A program made the translations under genes and the position numbers. From Bacillus mojavensis RO-H-1 = KCTC 3706 (GTDB lineage: Bacteria > Bacillota > Bacilli > Bacillales > Bacillaceae), in assembly GCF_000245335.1 (NCBI RefSeq), contig NZ_JH600279.1, forward strand, positions 310,001-374,000: a stretch of DNA of 64,000 bases, in the 5' to 3' direction. Under the pieces are notes generated by a model that saw only the letters and a list, made by a program, of their open reading frames with translations, was not told the origin of the DNA and did no database searches. This document shows, one piece after another, positions 42,631 through 51,833 of this stretch (the first letter of the stretch is position 1; each line of letters starts with the position of its first letter).

Positions 42631-44427
42631 CTAACGAATGCCGGCAGCCGTCATTTCGTTTGATGTGTCTATTGCCGCAAACAGCCGCTCTCTGAGCTCG
42701 GCTTCCGGCAGCTGATTAAAATCTTCTATAAAACGCATCAGCAATGGCCAGTCGCCGTCCACCGCTTTGCCGATATGGATTTTCGGAAAAACTTGTTCGG
42801 CATGAACTTCATTTTTGTTCAGTAGCTCCTCATACATTTTTTCACCCGGGCGAATACCTGTGAACTCAATTGGAATCTGCTCCGTCGTGTAGCCAGATAA
42901 ATGAATGAGGTTTTTGGCGAGATCGACAATCTTCACGGGCTCTCCCATATCAAGAACAAAAATCTGCCGGCCTTTCGCCAGCGCTCCAGCTTGGATGACA
43001 AGCCGTGACGCTTCGGGAATGGTCATAAAATAGCGGGTCATCGCCGGATGTGTCACCGTAACGGGACCGCCTTTTTCAATCTGTTTCTTAAAAATCGGAA
43101 TGACGCTGCCCCTGCTGCCGAGAACATTGCCAAAGCGAACCGCAACGAATTTCGTTCTGCTGAATTTCCCCAGATTCATAATAATCATTTCGGCAAATCG
43201 TTTCGTTGCTCCCATTACATTGGCCGGGTTCACCGCTTTATCCGATGAAATGAGCACAAACGTCTCTGTCCCGCACATATCTGCCGCTTCCGCCACGTTT
43301 TTTGTTCCGATGATGTTGTTTTTGACTGCCTCTTCAGGGTTGTGTTCCATTAAAGGCACGTGCTTATGGGCAGCCGCGTGATAGACGACGTGTGGTTCGT
43401 ATTTTTTCATTAAGGTAAACATTTTGTCACGGTCTTGCACATCCGCAATTTCTGTGTGGAACACGATGTGTTTTCCGAATCGTCCATTCAGTTCAGAATA
43501 AATAGAATGAATGCTGTTTTCCCCATGGCCGAGAAGAACGATTTCCTTAGGCTGGAACGCACTGATCTGCCGGCAGATTTCCGAGCCGATTGAACCGCCC
43601 GCTCCGGTGACGAGAACTGTTTTTCCTTTGATGCGGTTTGAAATTTCGCTTGTGTCGAGGGTTACCGGCTTCCTGCCCAGCAGATCCTCGGCCTTTACAT
43701 CTCTGATTTGACCGGCAGTGCGCGTTCCAAGCAGCATTTCATCAAAATGAGGCATGATTTTGATGTTCACTCCGGTTCGCACGCATTCTTTGTACAGCGC
43801 CTGCAGTTCATGGGTACGGAGAGAAGGAATCGCAATAATGATATAGTTAATTTTGAGCTTTTGTACCGCAGGCATGATACTTTCTTTGCCGCCGATGACG
43901 GGCAGCCCCATCATTTCCAGCTTATGTTTCGTTTGATCGTCATCAATAAAAGCGACAGGTGTAATGTCGGGATCATCTTTTTGCAGCAGCTGCCTGACCA
44001 TCAGGGTTCCGCCTGATCCCGCTCCGATAATCAATGCGCGGGCCGATGTGCTGCGTTTTTTTCTGATGCTTTCTTTTAAGATTCTCGATAAAACGCGGGT
44101 TCCCCCAATGAACAGAAGCTGAAGCACCCAGCACGCTGTTAACAGCCGGAAAAACATCGTATGATACACAGCGTACTGTATGATGCCGGTCACAGCGGCT
44201 GAAATCGTAATGACCTTAAGCAGAGCAATCAGTTCGCCGAGTCCGGTGTATGTCCAGACCTGTTTATACTGATGGAACAGGATAGCACATACATGATAGC
44301 TGAGGAGCAAGCTGACTGCGGTAAGCAATAATGCTCCGGAGTCATAAAATTGATAAGAATCTTTTAAAAATTGATATCCTGCAATAACTGAATTTAAAAC
44401 GAGATAAGTATCCAGCGCGATAATCAT
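42631..44427 (-). CDS. epsC: UDP-sugar 4,6-dehydratase-like EpsC
   Basis: 598 residues from the ATG at 44427, preceded by GGAGAAG; an upstream in-frame TTG at 44451 also has a G-rich site. Four or five N-terminal membrane helices, a CoA-binding-like Rossmann domain (LIIGAGSGGTL near 135), then an SDR domain with TGAGGSIGSEI near 285 and the variant catalytic segment SSDKAVNPANVMGATKR. This architecture (CapD/PglF) converts UDP-GlcNAc to the 4-keto sugar that starts bacillosamine. Preceded by the EAR RNA. Confidence 0.92.
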   Translation of the reverse strand: MIIALDTYLVLNSVIAGYQFLKDSYQFYDSGALLLTAVSLLLSYHVCAILFHQYKQVWTYTGLGELIALLKVITISAAVTGIIQYAVYHTMFFRLLTACWVLQLLFIGGTRVLSRILKESIRKKRSTSARALIIGAGSGGTLMVRQLLQKDDPDITPVAFIDDDQTKHKLEMMGLPVIGGKESIMPAVQKLKINYIIIAIPSLRTHELQALYKECVRTGVNIKIMPHFDEMLLGTRTAGQIRDVKAEDLLGRKPVTLDTSEISNRIKGKTVLVTGAGGSIGSEICRQISAFQPKEIVLLGHGENSIHSIYSELNGRFGKHIVFHTEIADVQDRDKMFTLMKKYEPHVVYHAAAHKHVPLMEHNPEEAVKNNIIGTKNVAEAADMCGTETFVLISSDKAVNPANVMGATKRFAEMIIMNLGKFSRTKFVAVRFGNVLGSRGSVIPIFKKQIEKGGPVTVTHPAMTRYFMTIPEASRLVIQAGALAKGRQIFVLDMGEPVKIVDLAKNLIHLSGYTTEQIPIEFTGIRPGEKMYEELLNKNEVHAEQVFPKIHIGKAVDGDWPLLMRFIEDFNQLPEAELRERLFAAIDTSNEMTAAGIR

Positions 44428-44473
44428 TGACAGTCTTCTCCGGTAACTCAACCTTTTCCCCCCTAATACTTTT

Positions 44474-44530
44474 ATCGGTTTAGCTGCGGCGGTTTTCGTC
44501 TTCTAAAAAATCGACAGCAGCTAAACCGAT
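44474..44530 (-). terminator. Strong hairpin immediately upstream of epsC
   Basis: ATCGGTTTAGCTGC (44474-44487) is complementary to GCAGCTAAACCGAT (44517-44530); on the minus strand the stem is followed by AAAAGTATTA, not a T run. It lies between the EAR RNA and epsC. It may be part of the EAR 3' region or a pause or attenuation structure. Confidence 0.5.
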
Positions 44531-44534
44531 AACA

Positions 44535-44675
44535 TTTCCTATGTATATCAAATAAGTGGGCATTTAACCCGTCCTCACGCCCCGCCAGCGACGACCAGCA
44601 TCTAAGGCAGCCTGTTCAAGCTGCCCACAGCGGAGCCGAGTGCCTCCATTGATACAGGTAAGGAGACATCACCTA
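44535..44675 (-). ncRNA. EAR (eps-associated RNA) antitermination element
   Basis: A 240-bp gap between epsB and epsC carries G+C-rich paired segments (CAGCTTGAACAGGCTG; GGACGGGTTAAATGCCCAC). EAR is known at exactly this place in B. subtilis eps operons, where it lets RNA polymerase read through downstream termination signals. Boundaries here are approximate; the assignment rests on position plus hairpin content. Confidence 0.8.
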
Positions 44676-44685
44676 AAAGCACAAA

Positions 44686-45369
44686 TTAATAGGAATAGTG
44701 TTCTGATTTTTTCATTTTCTTTTTATTTAAAAGAGCACCTAGCAGCTTTGCATTGGATTGCTCCAGTGCGTCCTTCGCTTTCAGGACGGTATCGGTTTTT
44801 GTTTTTCCGCTTAAGACAACGAGCACGCTTCCATCTGTCTGGTTCGCTAAAATTTGAGCGTCCGCGACAGCTAAGAGCGGAGGAGAATCAAAGATCACCA
44901 GACTGAATTGGTCATAGATATCTGATATCAAATCTCCCATTGCTTTCGAGGATAACAGTTCAGCCGGATTCGGCGGCGTCGGTCCGCTTGTCAGCACATA
45001 TAAGTTATCGATCGGTGTCTTTAGCACCGTTTCACTGAGAGAAGCATTGCCGACCAGCACATTTGTCAGCCCGGTCAAATTTTCAACCTGAAACGTCTGG
45101 TTAATTGTCGGTTTTCTTAAATCGGCATCCACCAGCAGCACTTTCTTTTCCTGCTGCTGCGCAAAAACTGCCGCAAGATTCGCTGCACTGAACGATTTTC
45201 CTTCACCAGGCACAGAGGAGGTGACGAGAATGGACCGCAAGTTGGTCTGTACGGATGAAAACTCAATGTTTGTCCGAATGGTGCGATATTGTTCCGCAAC
45301 AATTGATTTATGATGTAAAACGGATATTTGAGCCAAACCTCGCCTTGCTTTCTTTTTTCTAAAGACCAC
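44686..45369 (-). CDS. epsB: EPS tyrosine kinase EpsB
   Basis: 227 residues, BY-kinase (CapB/Ywq type). Walker A-like [14 protein letters not shown] near residue 52, Walker A' [10 protein letters not shown] near 75, Walker [15 protein letters not shown] near 160. The C-terminus ends KKSEHYSY, with tyrosines 225 and 227 for autophosphorylation. It needs the EpsA cytoplasmic tail for activity and regulates EPS synthesis. Confidence 0.93.
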   Translation of the reverse strand: MVFRKKKARRGLAQISVLHHKSIVAEQYRTIRTNIEFSSVQTNLRSILVTSSVPGEGKSFSAANLAAVFAQQQEKKVLLVDADLRKPTINQTFQVENLTGLTNVLVGNASLSETVLKTPIDNLYVLTSGPTPPNPAELLSSKAMGDLISDIYDQFSLVIFDSPPLLAVADAQILANQTDGSVLVVLSGKTKTDTVLKAKDALEQSNAKLLGALLNKKKMKKSEHYSY

Positions 45370-45391
45370 TCACTTCACTCCTCGAAATGTT

Positions 45392-46084
45392 TTATCCAAC
45401 CCTGCGATTCCGTTTCTTTTTGACATCAGGGACAGAGCCCAAGCAGGGCAATCCGGTTTTCTCGCTGAGCTGCCGTGCGCTTTTGCACGTATCATCGAGA
45501 AAATGCAGAAAAAATGCCAGTGTAATGCCGCCCATCACGGCCGCTCCAAAAGCCATGACCATATTTCTCATCCGGGACGGCTTAATCATTGGGCTTTCAG
45601 AAGCCTTCGCCTCTGAAAGAATATGTACGCCTTGCACATTCATTCTTTCATCTACTTCTTTTTCAAACTTGTTCACTAACGTGTTTGCAATCTTAGCCGC
45701 TCTCTCCGGATTGTGATCCTGAACGGCAACGGTGATGATTTCCGATTCATTTTCACTGCTGGTCATCACTTTTCCTTTCAGCGAGGAAGCTGATTCAGAA
45801 AGATGCAACTCCGCCTTGACCTCTTCCATCAAGGCCGTGCTTTTGATAATCGATTGAAACGTGCTGCTGTACTGAAGATTTCTCTGGATGTCACTGAGAT
45901 TCGAGTTTTCTTCACCGTCTGATTCATGAATCAGCACTTGAGTCGACGCCTGATAAGTCGGTGAAATGACCTTAAATTGGACAAAACCTGTAATAAAGGT
46001 GACGCCTATTGTGATGAGCAGAATCAGCACGAATCTATGTCTGACAATTGCGTATAACTCTTTAAAACTCATATTCTCATTCAT
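45392..46084 (-). CDS. epsA: Wzz-type EPS co-polymerase and kinase modulator EpsA
   Basis: 230 residues. Two membrane helices (about 18-40 and 170-195) flank a Wzz-like extracellular domain, and a short cytoplasmic tail (about 196-230) would contact EpsB. First gene of epsA-O, preceded by a -10 TATAAT on the minus strand (46147-46152) and the SinR-type operator. Confidence 0.92.
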   Translation of the reverse strand: MNENMSFKELYAIVRHRFVLILLITIGVTFITGFVQFKVISPTYQASTQVLIHESDGEENSNLSDIQRNLQYSSTFQSIIKSTALMEEVKAELHLSESASSLKGKVMTSSENESEIITVAVQDHNPERAAKIANTLVNKFEKEVDERMNVQGVHILSEAKASESPMIKPSRMRNMVMAFGAAVMGGITLAFFLHFLDDTCKSARQLSEKTGLPCLGSVPDVKKKRNRRVG

Positions 46085-46195
46085 ATATTCATAGCCTTCA
46101 GCCTTCTCACGGCTGGCTTCCCGCGCCCCTTTCTGTTAATGATTGGATTATAAAAGAAAACTTTATTATTTAAAAATTGCAAAATAAGCCAATAA

Positions 46196-46211
46196 GTTCT
46201 CTTTAGAGAAC
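46196..46211. promoter_or_regulatory. SinR operator in the eps-slrR gap
   Basis: GTTCTCTTTAGAGAAC, a near-perfect 16-bp inverted repeat matching the known SinR site at epsA. It lies about 50 bp upstream of the epsA -10. A half-site AAAGAAC occurs nearer slrR (about 46266-46272), whose -10 TATAAT follows at about 46285. SinR represses both epsA-O and slrR. Confidence 0.85.
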
Positions 46212-46329
46212 AAAATCATGATTTTCCTCTTATTTACTGCACTTCCCTTATTATTTTAAATTTTATAAAGAACGAATAATTCCTTATAATGAACGAAATA
46301 ACGACAGGAATAGAGGAGAATTTCATATT

Positions 46330-46788
46330 ATGATTGGAAGAATTATCCGCTTGTACCGCAAAAGAAAAGGCTATTCTATTAATCAGCTGGCTATTGAGTC
46401 AGGCGTTTCTAAATCTTATTTAAGCAAGATTGAAAGAGGCGTTCATACGAATCCATCCGTTCAATTTTTGAAAAAAGTATCAGCAACCCTGGATGTCGAA
46501 TTAACAGAATTATTTGACGCTGAAACGATGATGTATCAAAAGATCAGCGGCGGAGAGGAAGAATGGCGTGTGCATCTTGTACAAGCTGTTCAAGCCGGAA
46601 TGGAAAAGGAAGAATTGTTCACTTTTACGAACAAGTTAAAGAAAGGGGAGCCTGAAACCGCCTCCTACCGAAACCGAAAGCTGACAGAATCGAATATAGA
46701 AGAGTGGAAAGCGCTGATGGCGGAAGCGAGAGAAATCGGCCTGACGGTTCAGGAAGTCAAATCCTTTTTAAAAACGATGGGAAAATGA
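46330..46788 (+). CDS. slrR: Biofilm and motility regulator SlrR
   Basis: 152 residues. Residues 1-65 are an Xre-type helix-turn-helix closely resembling SinR (YRKRKGYSINQLAIESGVSKSYLSKIERGV). The C-terminal part has a SinR/SinI-like dimerisation helix pair (EWKALMAEAREIGLTVQEVKSFLK). SlrR binds SinR, releases matrix genes and represses motility and autolysin genes. Divergent from epsA. Confidence 0.94.
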   Translation: MIGRIIRLYRKRKGYSINQLAIESGVSKSYLSKIERGVHTNPSVQFLKKVSATLDVELTELFDAETMMYQKISGGEEEWRVHLVQAVQAGMEKEELFTFTNKLKKGEPETASYRNRKLTESNIEEWKALMAEAREIGLTVQEVKSFLKTMGK

Positions 46789-46862
46789 ATATCGTAGAAG
46801 GGCTGAGGTTCGCATCATCAGGACAAATCTGTTTATAATGGGGGAAAAAGGGAGAGAATGCT

Positions 46863-48323
46863 ATGTCTGAATCAATGGTCAAAACGCAATACGGCACAGT
46901 GAAAGGCATTTCAAAAAACGGTGTCCACATATGGAAAGGCATCCCCTACGCAAAGCCGCCCGTCGGACAATTGCGGTTTAAAGCACCTGAGCCGCCGGCG
47001 GCCTGGGAAGGCGTACTGGACGCAACTGCGTACGGCCCGGTTTGCCCGCAGCCGCCTGATTTACTGTCATATTCATACCCTGAACTCCCCCGCCAGTCTG
47101 AGGACTGCCTGTATGTAAATGTATTTGCACCTGACACTCCGGGCAAAAATCGTCCTGTCATGGTGTGGATTCATGGCGGCACATTTTATCTCGGCGCGGG
47201 CAGTGAGCCTTTATACGAGGGCTCGAACCTGGCAGCTCAGGGAGATGTCATTGTCGTCACACTGAACTATCGGCTGGGGCCATTCGGCTTTTTGCATTTG
47301 TCTTCCATTGATGAAGCGTATTCCAACAACCTTGGGCTGCTTGACCAAACCGCGGCTCTGAAATGGGTCAAGGACAATATCTCTGCGTTTGGCGGCGATC
47401 CGGAAAATGTAACGGTGTTTGGAGAATCAGCGGGCGGTATGAGCATTGCCGCGCTGCTAGCCATGCCTGCTGCAAAAGGCCTGTTCCAGAAAGCAATCTT
47501 AGAAAGCGGCTCTTCCCGAACCATGACAGAAGAAAAAGCGGCAAGCACCGCGCATGCTTTTTTACGAATCCTTGGAATTGACGGTCACCAATTGGACAGG
47601 CTGCATACTGTGTCTGCTGAAGATTTGCTTAAAGCCGCCGACCAGCTGCGAAAAACCGAAAATGAAAATATCTTTCAGCTGTTATTCCAGCCTGCACTTG
47701 ATCCGAAAACACTGCCTGCTGAGCCGGAGAAAGCCATCGCTGAAGGGGCTGCTGACGGCATTCCGCTGTTAATCGGAACAAATCGTGATGAAGGGTATTT
47801 ATTTTTCACGCCGGATTCAGAAGTTCACTCTCAGGAAACAATTGATGAAGCGCTTGAGTATCTATTGGGTCAGCCGCTGGCAAAGAAAGCAGCCGATCTG
47901 TATCCGCGCTCTCTGGAAAGCCAAATTCATATCATGACGGATTTGCTGTTTTGGCGCCCGTCCGTCGCCTGCGCTTCCGCCCAATCCCGTTACGCACCTG
48001 TTTGGATGTACCGATTCGATTGGCACCCGGACAAGCCGCCGTACAATAAAGCGGTTCACGCACTGGAACTGCCGTTTGTGTTCGGCAATCTAAACGGACT
48101 GAAACGAATGGTACAAGCAGACATTACGGATGAAGTCAAACAGCTTTCACACACGATACAATCAGCGTGGCTTGCCTTCGCAAAAACAGGAAGTCCAAGC
48201 TGCGAAGATATACAATGGCCGGCTTATACTGAAGACAAACGAGAAACCTTGATTTTGGATTCCGAACTTTCTATTGAGCACGATCCTGATGGTGAGAAGC
48301 GGAAAAAACTATTACACTCGTAA
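46863..48323 (+). CDS. pnbA: Para-nitrobenzyl esterase PnbA (carboxylesterase)
   Basis: 486 residues, type-B carboxylesterase. Nucleophile Ser189 in FGESAGGMS, oxyanion-hole HGG in VWIHGGTFYLGAGS, catalytic Glu near 310 in IGTNRDEGY and His near 400 in VHALELPFVFG. No signal peptide, so cytoplasmic. It hydrolyses a range of esters; physiological substrate unknown. A 63-residue gene follows 10 bp after its stop. Confidence 0.92.
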   Translation: MSESMVKTQYGTVKGISKNGVHIWKGIPYAKPPVGQLRFKAPEPPAAWEGVLDATAYGPVCPQPPDLLSYSYPELPRQSEDCLYVNVFAPDTPGKNRPVMVWIHGGTFYLGAGSEPLYEGSNLAAQGDVIVVTLNYRLGPFGFLHLSSIDEAYSNNLGLLDQTAALKWVKDNISAFGGDPENVTVFGESAGGMSIAALLAMPAAKGLFQKAILESGSSRTMTEEKAASTAHAFLRILGIDGHQLDRLHTVSAEDLLKAADQLRKTENENIFQLLFQPALDPKTLPAEPEKAIAEGAADGIPLLIGTNRDEGYLFFTPDSEVHSQETIDEALEYLLGQPLAKKAADLYPRSLESQIHIMTDLLFWRPSVACASAQSRYAPVWMYRFDWHPDKPPYNKAVHALELPFVFGNLNGLKRMVQADITDEVKQLSHTIQSAWLAFAKTGSPSCEDIQWPAYTEDKRETLILDSELSIEHDPDGEKRKKLLHS

Positions 48324-48333
48324 GGAGAATCAC

Positions 48334-48525
48334 ATGGGAAAAACAGGCTGCATGGGTGCCGTCATCGTTGTGGCAGCATGTATCTTCATTTTATCAGCAG
48401 TCGTTTATTTACAAGACACCGCCTATTACCAGCCCATCCGCTGGATTGGGATCCTACTGTTTTTCGCGGGAATTGTGATGGTGCCCACATACTCAGCAAA
48501 AAGAAAACCCGGTAAAGAGAAGTAA
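48334..48525 (+). CDS. 63-residue two-helix membrane protein downstream of pnbA
   Basis: ATG at 48334 preceded by AAGGAG at the correct distance. Two hydrophobic segments: residues about 7-27 (MGAVIVVAACIFILSAVVYL) and about 35-53 (IRWIGILLFFAGIVMVP), ending in a basic tail (KRKPGKEK). It starts 10 bp after pnbA, so it is probably cotranscribed. Family and function not recognised. Its last codons form the 5' arm of the terminator shared with padC. Confidence 0.75.
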   Translation: MGKTGCMGAVIVVAACIFILSAVVYLQDTAYYQPIRWIGILLFFAGIVMVPTYSAKRKPGKEK

Positions 48526-48545
48526 TTCTCTCTTTACCGGGTTTT
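48505..48545. terminator. Bidirectional terminator between the 63-residue gene and padC
   Basis: AAACCCGGTAAAGAGA pairs with TCTCTTTACCGGGTTTTT. The stem overlaps the end of the small gene. Confidence 0.85.
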
Positions 48546-48552
48546 TGTTTTC

Positions 48553-49038
48553 TTACAATTTCCCTGCGCGAATATCGTCTGTCATTCCTTCATAAGGCGC
48601 CTTAGAAATGACTTCCTCATTATCGGCTCCCTCATTTTTCAGAAATGTAATGTCAGCAAATTCGGGCACTACGTATTTGGGATAGGTTTCGTATTTCTCG
48701 CGTGATTCCTTCATCAGGTCAATGTGGTCATTTTGGTAGCAGACCGTAATTTCAGGATGTTCATGCACCCATTTTGGGAAGAAAATAATGCCGTGCATCC
48801 GTTTTTCATTCGGCATAAAGTTTAATGAAACATCTGTACCTGTCGGCTCTGTCCAAGACACTTTATATACGCCCTCTGTCAGTTTGACAATGTTCACTTC
48901 CTGATCCCGAACCCAGCGTCCGGCCACCATTCCGCTATGAATTCTATAATCAATTGTATGGTCATTTTTAATATAAATCTCGTATTCCCAACCGTTTTCG
49001 TAAGTATAAATCATGTGGCTTCCGATAAAGTTTTCCAT
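48553..49038 (-). CDS. padC: Phenolic acid decarboxylase PadC
   Basis: 161 residues, the usual length. The sequence matches the phenolic acid decarboxylase family ([19 protein letters not shown] and [12 protein letters not shown]-like [13 protein letters not shown]). It decarboxylates ferulic, coumaric and caffeic acids to vinyl phenols for detoxification. It lies 22 bp after yveG and is controlled by PadR, with the PadR box upstream of yveG. Confidence 0.93.
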   Translation of the reverse strand: MENFIGSHMIYTYENGWEYEIYIKNDHTIDYRIHSGMVAGRWVRDQEVNIVKLTEGVYKVSWTEPTGTDVSLNFMPNEKRMHGIIFFPKWVHEHPEITVCYQNDHIDLMKESREKYETYPKYVVPEFADITFLKNEGADNEEVISKAPYEGMTDDIRAGKL

Positions 49039-49060
49039 ATTTCACACTCTCCTTAGTCTT

Positions 49061-49516
49061 TTACTCTACTTCATAAATGTCTAATCGAACGTAATCAGGG
49101 GTTCTTTCTGCGGAACCGATAAACAAGCGGTCATGCAGCCATTGATAGGTTTCACTGCCTGTCTCAAATGTCGGCACCGTGCGGAAATAAACATGCTCGG
49201 TGTCAATCACTTCCCCGGCCGCTGCTCGTGTTCGGAACGGCTCGCTGACTTGCCGTATTCCATTGTTTTCAAGGTAAATCAGCTCATGATCTGCTGTTTC
49301 TATGACATATCTGGCAGATAAATCTGTTCTGCCGTCAGCGCGAATGATTTGCGAATCAGCTCCGCCAGGCAAAATACGTCCTTCCACTTCTCCGGTTACT
49401 GTTCCCGATCGAATCGGAATCCATCGTCTCAGCCCTAAACCTGTCTCACCAATGGTGATTGGAGGATCAACCTTAATGTCTAGGGAGACGAATTTCTTTA
49501 AAACTGGCTTCTTCAT
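49061..49516 (-). CDS. yveG: DUF3237-like protein upstream of padC (YveG)
   Basis: 151 residues from the ATG at 49516, with AGGTGGTG upstream. A start at 49546 would begin inside the PadR box and is rejected. Single beta-rich domain resembling DUF3237 ([26 protein letters not shown] region; [21 protein letters not shown]). Its co-transcription with padC under PadR suggests a role in phenolic-acid stress. Gene symbol from the known yveFG-padC operon; moderate certainty. Confidence 0.75.
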   Translation of the reverse strand: MKKPVLKKFVSLDIKVDPPITIGETGLGLRRWIPIRSGTVTGEVEGRILPGGADSQIIRADGRTDLSARYVIETADHELIYLENNGIRQVSEPFRTRAAAGEVIDTEHVYFRTVPTFETGSETYQWLHDRLFIGSAERTPDYVRLDIYEVE

Positions 49517-49544
49517 AAGCACCACCTGATCTTCAGAAGAAATC

Positions 49545-49593
49545 ATGTAACTATTTACATGTTTACTTTAACACCATTGCATGAGGCTGTCAA
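49545..49593 (-). promoter_or_regulatory. PadR box and sigma-A promoter of yveG-padC
   Basis: The PadR consensus ATGT-N8-ACAT occurs at 49545-49560, here in the fuller palindrome CATGTAACTATTTACATG. On the minus strand TTGACA (49588-49593) and TAAAGT (49565-49570) with 17-bp spacing lie just before it. The box sits at the transcription start, where PadR would block it; phenolic acids release PadR. Confidence 0.85.
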
Positions 49594-49604
49594 ACGATAA
49601 GAAC

Positions 49605-49643
49605 ACAAAAAAACAAGAGCCGATTACATACAGCCCTTGTTGA
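49605..49643 (-). terminator. Terminator of pbpE-racX
   Basis: AACAAGGGCTG...CTCTTGTT on the minus strand is followed by TTTTTTTGTG, overlapping the racX stop. Confidence 0.75.
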
Positions 49644-50340
49644 ATGGTTCATTTTGATAGGTAAGATACGTGCTGACCGTGCTTTTTGCGAGGCAATCAG
49701 AGGAATCGATAATCGGGATATCACCGTGAACATGATCTAACACCGTGTTTAAATCTGTACAAGCCGAAATGATGAGATCCGCTCTTTTACCGATTTCCAA
49801 ATATAGCTCCCGCCATATGTCCTGAGTTTTCTGAACATGATTCGGCTGTTTGATCGCGGCGATGAGCTGATTGACTTCCCGCTGCCAATGTGTCTCATGA
49901 ATAAACTCATATCCCCCCGCCTTCAAACCTTTTTGATAAAGACAGGATTGTATGGTTGCATCTGTTCCTAAAACAGCCACTTTTTGCGCTGAATCCGGAA
50001 GCTCCTTCATCGTTTCCTCAATGATATGTAACAAAGGAATCGACAATGCCTGCTGGATGTCTTCAAAATAGACATGTGCCGTATTACAAGGAAGAGAAAT
50101 AAAGTCCGCACCGGTCTTCTCCAGCTTGACGGCCCCATCGATAATCGCTTTTTTCATTTCATCATGATCGATTGGGCGATCGACATAAAAAGGGGTCGGA
50201 CAGGAATAAATCATCATCTGCGGGTAATCGATATCATGTGAAGCGCCATATAGCTTCTGACAGTAATCAATGACCTTATCTAAAAATGGAGAGGTCGATT
50301 TCGGGCCCATTCCAGCTAATATCCCAATCATCAAATTCAT
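49624..50340 (-). CDS. racX: Amino-acid racemase RacX (Asp/Glu racemase family)
   Basis: About 235-238 residues; both M1 (50340) and M4 (50331) are possible. The two cysteine motifs of cofactor-independent racemases are present, LPCNTAHVYF and ISACTDLNT. In B. subtilis RacX racemises lysine, arginine and ornithine and contributes to D-amino-acid formation. It starts 6 bp after pbpE, in one operon under sigma-W. Confidence 0.88.
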   Translation of the reverse strand: MNLMIGILAGMGPKSTSPFLDKVIDYCQKLYGASHDIDYPQMMIYSCPTPFYVDRPIDHDEMKKAIIDGAVKLEKTGADFISLPCNTAHVYFEDIQQALSIPLLHIIEETMKELPDSAQKVAVLGTDATIQSCLYQKGLKAGGYEFIHETHWQREVNQLIAAIKQPNHVQKTQDIWRELYLEIGKRADLIISACTDLNTVLDHVHGDIPIIDSSDCLAKSTVSTYLTYQNEPFNKGCM

Positions 50341-50346
50341 TCCTTT

Positions 50347-51702
50347 CTAATTCGTCCGGACCGCTTCTCCCTCTGTTCCGTCCTGATAAACGATAAAACT
50401 TTTCGCAGTATCATCCCCTAACATAAATTCAACTTCAACAGGCAATGATTGCAGAAAGAAACGGGTTTCCAAGGAAGGAAATAATTCAAACCTCATCTGT
50501 CCGGTGATTTGCAGATAAAGCCGCTCATTCTCAGCTGTCACCGTCGCAGCGGTACCATCGTGAAAGGAGTAGCTGCCAACATAGCGGCTGTAAATCGCTG
50601 TATCAATTTCTTTTTTCTTTTTATCAGCTGGACGTTCAGGGATCTTATAAGGCTGGTCAAATAAAATATTCTCCGCCGCCTTCAGTATCGCTTGTTCATA
50701 ATCAGCATCCTGTTCCATATTGCTCAAATAGATCAGCGTTTTACCATGATCTATATATCGGATCATCATCGTCGAATAGCCGGGCCACCCTCCGCTATGG
50801 CTGACAATCCGCCCTTTTTCAGGACTGTTTTGCAGCACCCAGCCAAATCCGTAGTCAACCGTTTCCCCATTGCTCAATTGTACAGGAGAAAATGCGGCTT
50901 CCTTAGAAGCCTTGCTGATCAATTTGTCCTGATATAAAGCCTGATCAAATCGAAATAAATCGCTTGTGACAGAATTCACTGTACCGTCTCCCTGTATTCT
51001 ATCCAGATACACAACATAGCTCGTTTCCTCCAGGTCATCTGGAAGAACGTACTGGCCGGAATGCACATCATACACATATCCATACGCATAGTCATCGATC
51101 TGCTCAGGACGCAGCCTCCTGTTATATACTCTCGTGTTCGCCATACCGACCGGGGTGAAAATATGCTGTTTCAAAAAATCCGCATAGCTCATGCCGGATG
51201 CCTTCTCAATCAAAACTGCCAGCAGCACATACCCCGTATTGCTGTACAGCCAGCCTTCATTCGGAGCAAAATAGCAAGGAGGCTGCTCATTCATCAGCAT
51301 ATCCACTACATCCTGATTCACTGCGACTCTGCTTTTATCCCAATTGACAAAAAAACACTCTATATATTCCGGAAGCCCGGACGTATGGTTCAATAAGTGC
51401 CGTATCGTAACGCCTTCATATGGAAATCCGGGAATCCAGCGCTCCACCTTATCCTCATAACCAAGCAACCCTTTCTCCTCCAATAAAACAACTGCCAGCG
51501 CTGTAAAAGGCTTTGATAGTGATGCCAGCTCAAACAAAGAATTTTCTTGCAAAAGCCGTTTTTCCGGCAAATCCGCATAACCGAAAGCGTGATGGTATAA
51601 GATGCCGCCATCCTCTGCAGCTAAAACCGCCCCGTTGAAATGATTTCTTTCGCCTAATGTTTCAAATAAAATCTTAAGGTCATTCCTTTTATCCTGCTTC
51701 AT
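50347..51702 (-). CDS. pbpE: Penicillin-binding protein PBP4* (PbpE), beta-lactamase fold
   Basis: 451 residues. Active Ser61 and Lys64 in LASLSKPF (SXXK), YSNTGYVLL as the second motif and HSGGWPG as the third. A serine hydrolase with class C beta-lactamase fold and a small C-terminal beta domain. No signal peptide is visible. It contributes to peptidoglycan modification during envelope stress and sporulation. First gene of pbpE-racX, behind a sigma-W promoter. Confidence 0.92.
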   Translation of the reverse strand: MKQDKRNDLKILFETLGERNHFNGAVLAAEDGGILYHHAFGYADLPEKRLLQENSLFELASLSKPFTALAVVLLEEKGLLGYEDKVERWIPGFPYEGVTIRHLLNHTSGLPEYIECFFVNWDKSRVAVNQDVVDMLMNEQPPCYFAPNEGWLYSNTGYVLLAVLIEKASGMSYADFLKQHIFTPVGMANTRVYNRRLRPEQIDDYAYGYVYDVHSGQYVLPDDLEETSYVVYLDRIQGDGTVNSVTSDLFRFDQALYQDKLISKASKEAAFSPVQLSNGETVDYGFGWVLQNSPEKGRIVSHSGGWPGYSTMMIRYIDHGKTLIYLSNMEQDADYEQAILKAAENILFDQPYKIPERPADKKKKEIDTAIYSRYVGSYSFHDGTAATVTAENERLYLQITGQMRFELFPSLETRFFLQSLPVEVEFMLGDDTAKSFIVYQDGTEGEAVRTN

Positions 51703-51723
51703 TGTTTCACCTCCCCTTTTTTG

Positions 51724-51749
51724 TACGATACTGAGCTATTAATGTTTCA
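51724..51749 (-). promoter_or_regulatory. Sigma-W promoter of pbpE-racX
   Basis: On the minus strand TGAAAC (51744-51749) and CGTA (51724-51727) lie 16 bp apart, the sigma-W consensus, 22 bp before the pbpE start. Confidence 0.9.
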
Positions 51750-51833
51750 ATTATTTTGAAAATATAAAAAAATCTGATCAATCCTCAAACAGGAAAAATC
51801 AACTTTAGATTTACACGAATCAAAAATCCCTTT

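Noticed and set aside
43048-43711. Plus-strand frames opposite epsC
   Set aside because: Shadows of the SDR coding region; no family signature.
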